Shown: piece by piece, positions 1 to 8,444 of the stretch
Layout: the number at the start of each line of letters is the position of its first letter
Numbering within the stretch: the stretch's first letter is position 1
Assembly: GCF_025566885.1 (NCBI RefSeq)
Contig: NZ_JAOQJQ010000001.1
Location: 682,001-746,000 of the forward strand
Direction of reading: 5' to 3'
Length of the DNA stretch: 64,000 nt
DNA from: Brotonthovivens ammoniilytica
GTDB lineage: Bacteria; Bacillota; Clostridia; Lachnospirales; Lachnospiraceae
The notes under the pieces: model-generated
Told to the model about the DNA's origin: nothing
What the model saw: only the letters and a program-made list of their open reading frames with translations
Database searches by the model: none
Position numbers and translations under genes: made by a program

Positions 1-175
1 CAAAGCTTGAGCATGGCGTAAGCCAGGCAAAGCTTGAGCAGGGCGCAGCCAGGCAAAGCTTGAGCAGGGCGCAAGCCAGGCAAAGCACTAAAGCGAAAAA
101 TCTCTGATTTTGAGCTTGGGCATGGCGCAGGCAAAAGGAAAGCTTTGAGCAGGGCGCGGCCAGGGGAAAGCTTTA
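1..175 (+). repeat. Degenerate ~27-bp tandem repeat upstream of the first gene
   Basis: Three clear units (1-27, 28-53, 54-80) start with CAAAGCTTGAGCA and end with AGCCAGG; one unit is a base shorter. Decayed units follow to about 175 (GGAAAGCTTTGAGCAGGGCG near 136-155). The repeat is cut by the window edge, so its true extent is unknown. No credible reading frame crosses it, and the exonuclease reading frame only extends into it by chance upstream of its likely start at 235. Confidence 0.8.
95..132 (+). repeat. Single copy of the GAAAATC/GATTTTC small-hairpin repeat
   Basis: GAAAAATC-TCT-GATTTT is a short hairpin followed by a GGGCATGGCGCAGGC tail. The minus strand of 32431-32558 carries three units of the same design (GAAAATC-TAC-GATTTTC, then GAGATGGGGATGGCGAAAGCC). 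The shared order of hairpin and tail argues for one dispersed repeat family. The homology is judged by eye only. Confidence 0.55.
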
Positions 176-234
176 ATTTTAAGCTTGTACCTGATATCAT
201 TTCTGGATTATACTTTAACTATGAGGTAATAAAC

Positions 235-1431
235 ATGAAAGAAATTATAACAAGAATAACATTAACTTCAGATCAGGTCTCTTTTCTTCCACTGATACCG
301 GATAAAACCCTGTTTGCAGATATTGAGACCACCGGTCTTTCTTCTGCAAAAGATCAGATTTACTGTATCGGAACTTCTTATATTGAAACTTTTGATACGC
401 AGACTTCTAATGCAATAACTTCTAATACACAAACACTTTATACCAAAACAGCCGATTATGTTATCTGTCAGCTGTTTGCAGAAAGCACAGAGGAGGAACC
501 CCTGATACTCCAGAAGTTTCTGGTTCTTCTAAAGGACAGACAAATTGAAACTTTACTGACCTTTAATGGCGCTTCCTTTGATCTCCCCTTTCTGAAAAAG
601 CGATGCGAAAGCTTTTCTCTTAACTTTAACCCGGCATTATTTCTGCATATTGATTTATATCAGGAAGCCAGATTCTGCCAGCCGCTTTTAGGCTTCACAG
701 GTTTAAAGCAAAAACAGATTGAAGCATTTTTTCACGCTGATCGGAAAGATGAGTATTCCGGCAAAGAATTGATTGAGGTTTACCGTCAGTATCTGAAAGA
801 ACCAAAGGAGGAACTGCTGCATCTGCTTTTACTTCATAATCTAGATGACATGAAGGGAATGTATGAACTCTTATCCATCCGGTGTTATTTAAAGTTTCTT
901 CAAGGTAACTTTCAGATAAAAAAAGCAGAACTGGAATCTGATATTGATTATGAAGGAAATCAAAAGTTATATCTTACACTTCAGCTTGATCTTTATTCTA
1001 TGCTGCCTAGAAATATTACACTAATCAAACCGGATATCCAGATCCTTTTAAAGAAAAACCGGGGACTTATCCGAATTCCGGTATTATCTGCTGCTTTAAA
1101 GTATTTTCTAAAGGACTTTAAAAACTATTATTATCTTCCAGAAGAAGATACTGTAATACACAAGAGCGTTGGACAATATGTTGATTCCGGATATAAGATT
1201 CCTGCCTGCAAAGAAAACTGCTGTCTGAAAAAAGAAGGATATTTTATACGGCTGATCCATGCAGGTAATCTCCCGTATTTTCAGGAACATTATAAAAGCA
1301 AAAACTTTTATTTTGATGTCAGTGATTTACAGCCATTTCCCGGCCGGCCATTCAAACAGAAAAAAGATCTGATGCAGAATCTTTCTGCTGTTTTATCAGA
1401 TTATCTGAAGCATTTAAAAAAGCTTGTCTGA
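235..1431 (+). CDS. YprB-like ribonuclease H-fold 3'-5' exonuclease domain protein
   Basis: A 398-residue protein with the DEDD-type exonuclease signature: ADIETTG near residues 28-34 (acidic D29 and E31), LTFNGASFDLPFL in the middle and HNLDDMKGMYELL as the third motif. This fits the YprB/RNase H-like family, which by homology cuts nucleic acid from the 3' end; the substrate is unknown. The reading frame is open 30 codons further upstream, but that part lies in repeat DNA. The ATG at 235 is preceded by GAGGT, so I chose it. The C-terminal 150 residues match nothing I recognise. The gene stands alone and converges on the large NTPase at 1502-5485. Confidence 0.75.
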   Translation: MKEIITRITLTSDQVSFLPLIPDKTLFADIETTGLSSAKDQIYCIGTSYIETFDTQTSNAITSNTQTLYTKTADYVICQLFAESTEEEPLILQKFLVLLKDRQIETLLTFNGASFDLPFLKKRCESFSLNFNPALFLHIDLYQEARFCQPLLGFTGLKQKQIEAFFHADRKDEYSGKELIEVYRQYLKEPKEELLHLLLLHNLDDMKGMYELLSIRCYLKFLQGNFQIKKAELESDIDYEGNQKLYLTLQLDLYSMLPRNITLIKPDIQILLKKNRGLIRIPVLSAALKYFLKDFKNYYYLPEEDTVIHKSVGQYVDSGYKIPACKENCCLKKEGYFIRLIHAGNLPYFQEHYKSKNFYFDVSDLQPFPGRPFKQKKDLMQNLSAVLSDYLKHLKKLV

Positions 1432-1446
1432 CTTACAGACAAAACA

Positions 1447-1496
1447 GGCGCCTGCACAGGACAAAGATTTCTTTTTACTATTGTCCGGCAGACGCC
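1447..1496. terminator. Bidirectional intrinsic terminator between convergent genes
   Basis: Interrupted hairpin: GGCG, CTGC and GGACAA (47-64) pair with TTGTCC, GCAG and CGCC (1481-1496). A short T-rich stretch follows on the plus strand. It sits exactly between the stops of the two convergent genes. Confidence 0.7.
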
Positions 1497-1501
1497 CATT
1501 T

Positions 1502-4500
1502 TTACTCCTGATCTGTGTTTAGTTTTTCAAGTGCTGATTTAAACATGTCTATCCATTGATCATATTTCTTTTCCGGCCTTTCTTCTGCCATCTTTCTTGT
1601 AACAGTTAATAGAAGCTTCAGGTTTACTTTTTTCGATTCAGCCGTAACATAAGGATGCTCTGTAAGCCTAGACAACGCCGTAACAAAATCCTCATAAGCA
1701 TTATAAGTTCCCCCTGCACAGTTTTCTTTGGCTATCCCAACAGCTTCCTGGAACAGCTCCAAAGCCTTCCCTTCCCAGTCCTGCCCTCCGCTAAAACAGC
1801 GGTACAGATCTCCGGTTCGAATACAATCACGCAAAAGATCCTGTCTGCTTTCCAGCGTTCCCAGATCTTCTGCCAGTGCCCGGCTGATTTCAAGAGACTT
1901 CTCCTGCATTCTAATGGTCTCCTCCGCCTCTACGAAACCACGTTCTAAAAATATGTGCCTTGCCAGATGCTGTGCACAGATTCCTATATTCTCCAGACTG
2001 TCTTTTGTCTTTCTGATCTGATGAAGTTTTTCAAAAATATCATAAGCCTTCCGGCACGCTTCCAGGGATTTTTTCAGGTTATCCTCACTATCAGCACAGC
2101 TATAATAACTGCTGCCCAATTTAAGATAGGAATATCCAAGGTTTTCCAGACTATTTAATGTATGCAGCTCCTTTTCTAGTTCTATGGAAATTTCCAGGTC
2201 CTTTTCTCCCCAGATAACAGCCTGTCTGAAATCTTCTTCACTGCCCAGGTCATCAAAACATCCGGCAAGCAGGTTGCAGCATTCACCAAGTTTCTGTCTG
2301 CTGTCTGCTGTCTTTAACTCCTCTGACAGTTTCCGAAATATCTTTTCTGACAAAAAAGCGTTTCTGACAGCTTCCCTTATATTTTTTTCTCCGCCCATCT
2401 GGCGCAGAAGCAGGCCCATAGCCATATAGCTTTGTGCAAGGGAGTTTTCACTGGCTGCAGTTTTCAATTCCTTATTTAATTGTTCTGAAAGCTTAAGGTC
2501 CATCCCAAGGTAAACAAGAGCCTTCTCATAATATTCTTCTTCCTGATACAGCCGGTATGCTTTTCCAAGACTATAACAAATAGCAGACAGCTGTCTGCGG
2601 CTGCCGGATGTTTTTAATTCCTCTGCCAGTATTTTTCTGATGGTATATGCTTTCTCATACAGCTCCACTGCCAAATCCAGTTCCTTTTGAGATTTATTTT
2701 CTATGTAGAGATTTCCCAGGCTGATATATGCAATGGCAAGGGATTTACGGGCACCTGCAGATGCCTTTATATCTGCCAGCCTTTCCCGGATCCGGCAGAC
2801 CTCCTGATACAGAAAAACAGCCTTTTCCTGATCTTTTCTGGTCTTTTTTAAAGAATACGCACCAGCCAGATTCCGCATACAATTACTTAATCGTCTTTTA
2901 CTTTCTAAAGATGCTTCCTCTTCATCCAGTTTTTGCTGCATCTCATACGCCTGCTGATAACAGGAAAGAGCTTTTTTCTGGCAGAGCTCCCCGTCTAGAG
3001 TTTCATAAACTGCACCAAGGGAATTTAGTGCCAGTACGAATGCCGTCTGATGCTTTGCCGAAGGATCCGTCTGCACTATTTTTTCCCGCAGATATACAGC
3101 TTCCTTCCGAAATGCCAAAGCTTTCTGCAGATCTTCTTCCCCCTGCAATTCCTCATAAATATCCGCAAGATGGCCATAATCAACGGAAAGATCCTGCCTG
3201 CGTTCATTTGTTTCTTCTGCTTCTAACAGTTCCTTGCTAATAGAGAATGCATGCTCATACAATGTTTTTGCCCGTAACAGATGTTCTCTGTCCTCATACT
3301 GCATACAAATATTCGCAACTTTTTCATAACAAACACTTAATTGTCTTTTATTATCCGGCTTAGGAAAACGTGCGGCCAGCTGTTCCATATAATTTTTGTT
3401 TTCTATCTGCACCCCCTCGCTTACTCTTAACTCCTCTAGCGAATCAGAAAATGAAAGTCTGTATTCCCGGCTGATAAAATAGCTGAACTCTGCCTTTACG
3501 TCATAATCCGCTCCACTTTTCAGCAGCTCTGTCAGCCAATTTCCTCCATCCTCCATGGACACCTCTTTTAAATCCCTGGCTGCTGCCTGACGAAGAGGGC
3601 TGTCTATTTCGCTATGCTGTATACCAAAAACCCCATAAGCTTTATCATCCGCCCGGATACAGTGATACATCCATTCGCCGGTTCTGACTGATTCTTCTTT
3701 CGGCAGCTGTATCAGGCACCTTAGTATACGGTTGTGCATTTCTTTTATGTCTGTACACTGCTGCAAAAATCCTTCCCGGAGACTCTTATGGGAAAAATCG
3801 TATCTACCATCTTCACGTATGATAAAAAAGCTGTGCATATATTTCACAAATCTGGAGAAATCCAGATGATTCCACATAACACCTGTCATTTCTGCAAGTT
3901 TTGAAAGCTCCTGCTCTCTGAGTCCGTGCCTGGAAACCGCTATATAGGAAGCAGCCATTTTTACAAGATTCCCTCCAATTCTTTCAGAAGCAGTATGAAG
4001 AAGCTTTACACAGATTTTTTCCAGCTCTTTTGGCATTGCATCCACAATCCGGATCTGATGTTCTGTAATGGCCTCCATTCCGTCTCCCCGGGCTGTAATC
4101 TCATCAAAATCTTCTTTATTCATCATCAACAGACGGGAAACCATTAAATTTAAGTACAGTGGAGACGCTGAGCCTTTTTTTTGCAGAATATGAGAAACTA
4201 CAGCATCCGAAAGTTCTCTGCCTGCATATCGGGCCATTCCTGCCAGCATCTGGGCTTTTTCTGCCTCCTGTAAAATCCCCGCCTGATGTATGGCCTCCTC
4301 CTCTACTCTGGGAAGCGCAACGGTATCCAGACAGGAAATAATAATCTTAAACTTTTCAGATAAATTTCCCGGAATAAACAACAGCTCATCTCTGATTTCA
4401 TCCTTTGGAAGCTGATCAATGCCGTCCAGCAAAACAGTCAGCTCCTGACTGCCCAGACGGCTGTAAGCAGCTGCAAGCTCTGCCAGACGTTCCAGCCAGA

Positions 4501-5485
4501 CCTGCTGACTGTCGTCATCCTGTGCTGAAAAATGTTCCCAGTCTAACTGCTCTTCCAAAAAATAAATCAGATACCGGATCAAAGCTATGCTGCTTCCCGT
4601 CATCCCTGTATATCCGCAGAAAATAGGCAGCACGTTTTTTTTCTCATCCGCAAGGCGTACTGCAAGACGGCTCATCAGCGTACTTTTTCCGCTCCCTGCG
4701 CCGCCCTGAATTACCAGCAGATTTTTGTCTTCTGTCAGTTCCCGGATACATTGCTCAACAAAAGCTTCCCTGGCTGCAAACTGTCCGGATTTCTGCCGGG
4801 CCAGCTCCCAGTGGGCAAGCTGATCCTTTTCAAATTCTGAGAGCGCTCCATAAGCCTCCCAGTCTTTTTCCAGAAGCTCCCTAATATCTTTTGTCACAAG
4901 TTCAGCAAAGTGCTCCTGTCCCACAGGACGACACTGTTTTTCATCCCAGTGAATCTTATATGTTTTCACTTTTCCGCCAGTCAGTTTAAAGATCCGCTCC
5001 TTTAGCCTGCGCAGCTTTTCAGCGTGTGCCGAATCCTCCTGCAGGTAAATATCCGGCATAATGCCTTCTGATTCTCTATAATAAAACAGTGTTGTTTCCA
5101 GCTGCTTTGGCGAACGCAGCGCACCATATTCTATTTCCAGAGCTGTTACGCTTTTTTCCAGTTCCTCAAGGGAAAAATTCTGTTTACGTTCAATGGTTTC
5201 TGAGATCAATTTCTCTTCCGGTATCCACCCGTACCGCTCTCCTAAGATTACAATCATATAAGGGCGGCACCGGTCAATTTCATCCAGGCAGACAGATAGA
5301 ACTTTTTTAGCACCTTCCTCATTGTCCAGGTCTCCGGTATTTACTCCCCAGCGCAGATCACAAAAGGAAACACTATCACCATATTCCAATGCATAGTCAT
5401 TCAGCTGCGGGAGCACTTTTTCATGGATTAAATCTCTTTCATAATGCATATCTTTAAAAGTACTAGAAACAAATATTGTCTTCAT
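1502..5485 (-). CDS. DUF4062 - P-loop NTPase - TPR protein (STAND-like, possible defence sensor)
   Basis: A 1327-residue protein in three parts. Residues ~1-170 start MKTIFVSSTFKDMHYERD and contain DLRWGVNT and GERYGWIP, a DUF4062-type domain as found in NPHP3/TEP1-like proteins. A P-loop NTPase follows, with Walker A GGAGSGKST near residue 260 and Walker B LTVLLDGIDQLP near 348. From about residue 770 to the end there are regularly spaced ~42-residue helical repeats of TPR type. This is the layout of STAND NTPases, where an effector or signalling domain is gated by a repeat sensor; an antiphage or stress role is inference. The ATG at 5485 follows AAAGAGGAGC; a longer frame to 5557 lacks such support. 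It is monocistronic, with repeats upstream. Confidence 0.75.
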   Translation of the reverse strand: MKTIFVSSTFKDMHYERDLIHEKVLPQLNDYALEYGDSVSFCDLRWGVNTGDLDNEEGAKKVLSVCLDEIDRCRPYMIVILGERYGWIPEEKLISETIERKQNFSLEELEKSVTALEIEYGALRSPKQLETTLFYYRESEGIMPDIYLQEDSAHAEKLRRLKERIFKLTGGKVKTYKIHWDEKQCRPVGQEHFAELVTKDIRELLEKDWEAYGALSEFEKDQLAHWELARQKSGQFAAREAFVEQCIRELTEDKNLLVIQGGAGSGKSTLMSRLAVRLADEKKNVLPIFCGYTGMTGSSIALIRYLIYFLEEQLDWEHFSAQDDDSQQVWLERLAELAAAYSRLGSQELTVLLDGIDQLPKDEIRDELLFIPGNLSEKFKIIISCLDTVALPRVEEEAIHQAGILQEAEKAQMLAGMARYAGRELSDAVVSHILQKKGSASPLYLNLMVSRLLMMNKEDFDEITARGDGMEAITEHQIRIVDAMPKELEKICVKLLHTASERIGGNLVKMAASYIAVSRHGLREQELSKLAEMTGVMWNHLDFSRFVKYMHSFFIIREDGRYDFSHKSLREGFLQQCTDIKEMHNRILRCLIQLPKEESVRTGEWMYHCIRADDKAYGVFGIQHSEIDSPLRQAAARDLKEVSMEDGGNWLTELLKSGADYDVKAEFSYFISREYRLSFSDSLEELRVSEGVQIENKNYMEQLAARFPKPDNKRQLSVCYEKVANICMQYEDREHLLRAKTLYEHAFSISKELLEAEETNERRQDLSVDYGHLADIYEELQGEEDLQKALAFRKEAVYLREKIVQTDPSAKHQTAFVLALNSLGAVYETLDGELCQKKALSCYQQAYEMQQKLDEEEASLESKRRLSNCMRNLAGAYSLKKTRKDQEKAVFLYQEVCRIRERLADIKASAGARKSLAIAYISLGNLYIENKSQKELDLAVELYEKAYTIRKILAEELKTSGSRRQLSAICYSLGKAYRLYQEEEYYEKALVYLGMDLKLSEQLNKELKTAASENSLAQSYMAMGLLLRQMGGEKNIREAVRNAFLSEKIFRKLSEELKTADSRQKLGECCNLLAGCFDDLGSEEDFRQAVIWGEKDLEISIELEKELHTLNSLENLGYSYLKLGSSYYSCADSEDNLKKSLEACRKAYDIFEKLHQIRKTKDSLENIGICAQHLARHIFLERGFVEAEETIRMQEKSLEISRALAEDLGTLESRQDLLRDCIRTGDLYRCFSGGQDWEGKALELFQEAVGIAKENCAGGTYNAYEDFVTALSRLTEHPYVTAESKKVNLKLLLTVTRKMAEERPEKKYDQWIDMFKSALEKLNTDQE

Positions 5486-5582
5486 AAACGGCTCCTCTTT
5501 TTTGTTCTTAGGGTATTTTCCTGTACCTGTATGTATAAAACCAGGAAAATTCTTCAAAAAATATTGTAAATACCGGACTTTC

Positions 5583-5712
5583 AGGATTCTCCGCCTGCGG
5601 CGGGTCGCTTTTGCAACATGACTCCATTCCGCCGCAGTGCGATCAAAAGCGGAGCGGCTCTATAGGAATCGGTACTTTTCAGCTTTATCACAACACGGTA
5701 TTTCCTATAGAG
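5583..5712 (+). repeat. CTCTATAGGAAT-family structured intergenic repeat, copy 1
   Basis: The core is CTCTATAGGAAT (5658-5669) facing ATTTCCTATAGAG (5700-5712), an inverted repeat around ACTTTTCAGCTTTATCACAA. Upstream of it lie CCGCCTGCGGCGGG, an AACATGACTCCATTCCGCCG segment and AGCGGAGCG. The same order recurs at 31.9-32.2 kb and at 49.4-50 kb. It sits between rpsA and the NTPase gene and carries no gene. Confidence 0.85.
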
Positions 5713-5715
5713 TGG

Positions 5716-5756
5716 AAAAAGGCCATTCCGTCCGCTTACGCTTTCAGAATGACCTT
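5716..5756 (-). terminator. Intrinsic terminator of the cmk-ispH-rpsA transcript
   Basis: On the minus strand AAGGTCATTCTG pairs with CGGAATGGCCTT around a GC-rich loop, followed directly by more T residues. It lies about 30 bases past the rpsA stop codon. Confidence 0.75.
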
Positions 5757-5787
5757 CCGAGATCTCAATCTATGATGAGACTAATTC

Positions 5788-6870
5788 TTATTCTTCTGTT
5801 TCTTCCGCAAAATCATCTTCTGTAATCAGAGCTTTCATGCTTAAGCTGATCTTTTTATCTTCTTCGCTGAAATCAACAATTTTTGCTTCGATTTCCTGAC
5901 CAATTGCCAGAACATCAGATGGTTTATTTACATGCTCTCTGGAAATCTGAGATACATGAAGCAGAGCATCCACACCAGGAGCCAGCTCTACAAATGCACC
6001 AAAGTCTGTCATTCTTGCAACTTTTCCTGTGACAATTGTACCCACAGCATATCTTTCCGCAGCATTATTCCATGGATTTTCCTCAGCAAATTTCATGCTG
6101 AGAGCAATTTTAGTATCTTTAATATCTTTAATAAATACCTTTACAGCCTGTCCAACGGTAAATACTTTCTTTGGATTCTCAACACGTCCCCAGGACATTT
6201 CAGAAATATGAAGCAGACCGTCAGCTCCGCCAAGATCAATAAATGCACCAAAATCTGTAATATTCTTTACAGTGCCTTCCATTACATCGCCTACCTGGAT
6301 TTTCTCCAGTAATTCCTTCTGCATCTGCTCTTTTTTAGCAACCAGAAGCTGTTTTCTGTCACCGATAATTCTTCTTCTTCTCGGATTAAATTCTGTTAAT
6401 ACAAATTCGATTTCTGTATCTTTGTATTTGCTTAAATCTTTTTCATATACATCGGATACAAGGCTTGCAGGAATGAAAACCCGTGTTTCATCTACAACAA
6501 CGCTTAAGCCGCCGTCTAAAACCTGTGTAACAGGAGCTGTAAGTACTTCGCCGTTGTTGAACGCTTCCTCTAGACGTTTGCTGCCTTTTTCTGCCGCAAG
6601 ACGTTTGTATGTAAGAAGAACCTGTCCTTCACCGTCATTTACTTTCATAACTTTTGCTTCCATAGTATCTCCTACAGAAACTACATCGAGTAAATTAACA
6701 CTGGAATCATTTGTATATTCATTACGTGTAATAATACCATCTGATTTATAGCCAATATTCAGAATAATTTCATCTGGTTTCACATCTATAACAGTGCCTT
6801 CGACTACCTCTCCATTCCTAATTGTTTTTAAAGATTTTTCCAACATTTGTTCAAAGCTCATTTCTGACAT
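5788..6870 (-). CDS. rpsA: 30S ribosomal protein S1 (four S1 domains)
   Basis: A 360-residue protein with four consecutive S1 RNA-binding domains, marked by GEVVEGTVIDVKPDEI, VLTAPVTQVLDGGLSV, GDVMEGTVKNITDFGAF and GTIVTGKVARMTDFGAF. Enterobacterial S1 has six domains; four is usual in Firmicutes. It helps the ribosome bind mRNA. The ATG at 6870 is preceded by GAGGAGG at good spacing, and this site lies inside the 3' end of ispH, giving a 20-base overlap in another frame. Some clostridia carry IspH and S1 as one fused protein (established knowledge); here they are separate but overlapping. The C-terminus is acidic (EDDFAEETEE). Confidence 0.93.
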   Translation of the reverse strand: MSEMSFEQMLEKSLKTIRNGEVVEGTVIDVKPDEIILNIGYKSDGIITRNEYTNDSSVNLLDVVSVGDTMEAKVMKVNDGEGQVLLTYKRLAAEKGSKRLEEAFNNGEVLTAPVTQVLDGGLSVVVDETRVFIPASLVSDVYEKDLSKYKDTEIEFVLTEFNPRRRRIIGDRKQLLVAKKEQMQKELLEKIQVGDVMEGTVKNITDFGAFIDLGGADGLLHISEMSWGRVENPKKVFTVGQAVKVFIKDIKDTKIALSMKFAEENPWNNAAERYAVGTIVTGKVARMTDFGAFVELAPGVDALLHVSQISREHVNKPSDVLAIGQEIEAKIVDFSEEDKKISLSMKALITEDDFAEETEE

Positions 6871-7705
6871 ACTTTTGAACCTCCTCAATAATATTATTTG
6901 GGGTTGACGCCCCAGCTGTAATACCTACGTAGCCGAAACGCTGAAACGTGGAGTTTTCCAAATCGTCTTTCGTTTGTATAAAGTAAGTATTTTTGCATTT
7001 TTTACTGCAGATCTCGAACAGTTTCCTGGAATTGGAACTGCTCTTTCCGCCGATTACAATCATTGCATCCACCTGGCCGGATAACGCTTCCGCTTCTTTC
7101 TGGCGCTGCTCAGTGGCACTGCAAATTGTATTTAAAACAATTCTATCATAACCTTTTTCAGATATAATTTCAACTAAATCTTGAAATTTATTATAATTAA
7201 AAGTTGTCTGGGAAACAATACAGACCCTGCCCTCTTTTGGAACGGTAAACTTTTCTGCTTCCTCTTGTTCCGACAATATCGTTGTTCGCTGGGGGTCTGA
7301 CCATCCATAAATCCCCTGTACTTCCGGATGGGCCGCGTCTCCGATAATAACAACATAATATCCCTGACTGCTGTATTCTCTGACATATTTGTGGATCCGC
7401 AGCACAAAGGGACAGGTTGCATCCACTACCCGCAGACGGCTTTGTTCCATTCTCTCCCGGATCTTTCTTGAAACGCCATGGGAACGGATAATAATAGTGC
7501 CGCACTCTTTTTGTTCTATTTCTTCCACCGTTTTAAGAACCGTTACCCCTCTTCTTTCTAGTTCGCTGACAACCTCTTCATTATGAATAATCGGTCCAAA
7601 GGTATAAATGGGCCGCTGTCCGTATTCAATTTCATGATAAACGGCGTCTATGGCCTTTTGTACGCCAAAACAAAATCCTGCGCTTTTTGCTGTTTTCAGT
7701 TTCAT
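6851..7705 (-). CDS. ispH: 4-hydroxy-3-methylbut-2-enyl diphosphate reductase
   Basis: The last enzyme of the MEP isoprenoid pathway, reducing HMBPP to IPP and DMAPP with a [4Fe-4S] cluster. The cluster cysteines are visible at C12 (GFCFG), C98 (DATCPFV) and about C195 (NTICSATEQRQ). The substrate-binding histidines are H41 (GPIIHN) and H76 (RSHGVS), and SSSNSRKL and TAGASTP are also present. Its 284 residues are normal. It overlaps cmk by four bases (ATGA), implying translational coupling. Three other isoprenoid genes (ispG, dxr, uppS) lie 37 kb away in this window. Confidence 0.96.
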   Translation of the reverse strand: MKLKTAKSAGFCFGVQKAIDAVYHEIEYGQRPIYTFGPIIHNEEVVSELERRGVTVLKTVEEIEQKECGTIIIRSHGVSRKIRERMEQSRLRVVDATCPFVLRIHKYVREYSSQGYYVVIIGDAAHPEVQGIYGWSDPQRTTILSEQEEAEKFTVPKEGRVCIVSQTTFNYNKFQDLVEIISEKGYDRIVLNTICSATEQRQKEAEALSGQVDAMIVIGGKSSSNSRKLFEICSKKCKNTYFIQTKDDLENSTFQRFGYVGITAGASTPNNIIEEVQKYVRNEL

Positions 7706-8382
7706 CTTTTTTCTGTAATTTTCGCCGCCCCGGCGAGCTTTATAATTTTTTCTGTTACCTGTTCTATTGTTAAATCAGAGGAATCTAAAACCACCGCATC
7801 GTCAGCCGCTTTTAAAGGGGAAATTTCTCTGTGCATATCCCGGTAATCCCGGTCCTCAATATCTTTCTCTATTTCGCTGAGCTCACAGTCAATGCCTTTC
7901 TCTATAAGTTCCTGATACCGGCGGACTGCTCTTGTATGAACGCTGGCCGTTAAATAAATCTTTAACTGAGCATTGGGTAATACACATGTTCCGATATCAC
8001 GTCCGTCCATAATAATATCCTCCGCTGCAGCGATTTCCTGCTGCAGGCTGGTAAGTTTCCTGCGCACTGCCGGATAGGCGCTTGTAACGGAAGCCATTTT
8101 TCCCACCTCTTCCTTTCTGATCTCAGAAGAAACGTTCTGCCCGTTTAAATAAATCTGCTGTGAGCCGTTCTCATACTTTAACTGAATCTGAATCTGATCA
8201 CAGCACGCGGTAATCAGCTCCTCTTGTTCCGGTGCAATCTGATGTGTCATAAAGTAATAGGCCATGGCCCGGTACATAGCTCCGGTATCCACATACAGAA
8301 AATTCAGCTTTCCTGCCGCCAGTTTTGCAATGGTGCTTTTTCCGGCTCCTGCCGGTCCGTCAATGGCAATATTATAACTCAT
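7702..8382 (-). CDS. cmk: Cytidylate kinase
   Basis: Phosphorylates CMP and dCMP to the diphosphates. The 226-residue protein opens with the P-loop IDGPAGAGKSTIAKLAA, followed by the CMP-binding YVDTGAMYRA and DGRDIGTCVLP motifs and an RDYRDMHREISPLKAA lid/NMP segment typical of the family. An AGAGGAT site precedes the ATG. In this lineage cmk, ispH and rpsA are often adjacent, as here. The flavoprotein gene upstream ends 62 bases before it, so the set may be one operon. Confidence 0.95.
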   Translation of the reverse strand: MSYNIAIDGPAGAGKSTIAKLAAGKLNFLYVDTGAMYRAMAYYFMTHQIAPEQEELITACCDQIQIQLKYENGSQQIYLNGQNVSSEIRKEEVGKMASVTSAYPAVRRKLTSLQQEIAAAEDIIMDGRDIGTCVLPNAQLKIYLTASVHTRAVRRYQELIEKGIDCELSEIEKDIEDRDYRDMHREISPLKAADDAVVLDSSDLTIEQVTEKIIKLAGAAKITEKR

Positions 8383-8444
8383 TTTTTATCCTCTTTCTAT
8401 TCTGTTCAAGTCCCGCTCTCGCAAGACTGTGTGCGCAATTGAAG

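Noticed and set aside
2728..3240. 170-codon plus-strand frame
   Set aside because: Antisense to the TPR region of the DUF4062 protein; no ribosome site and no family features.
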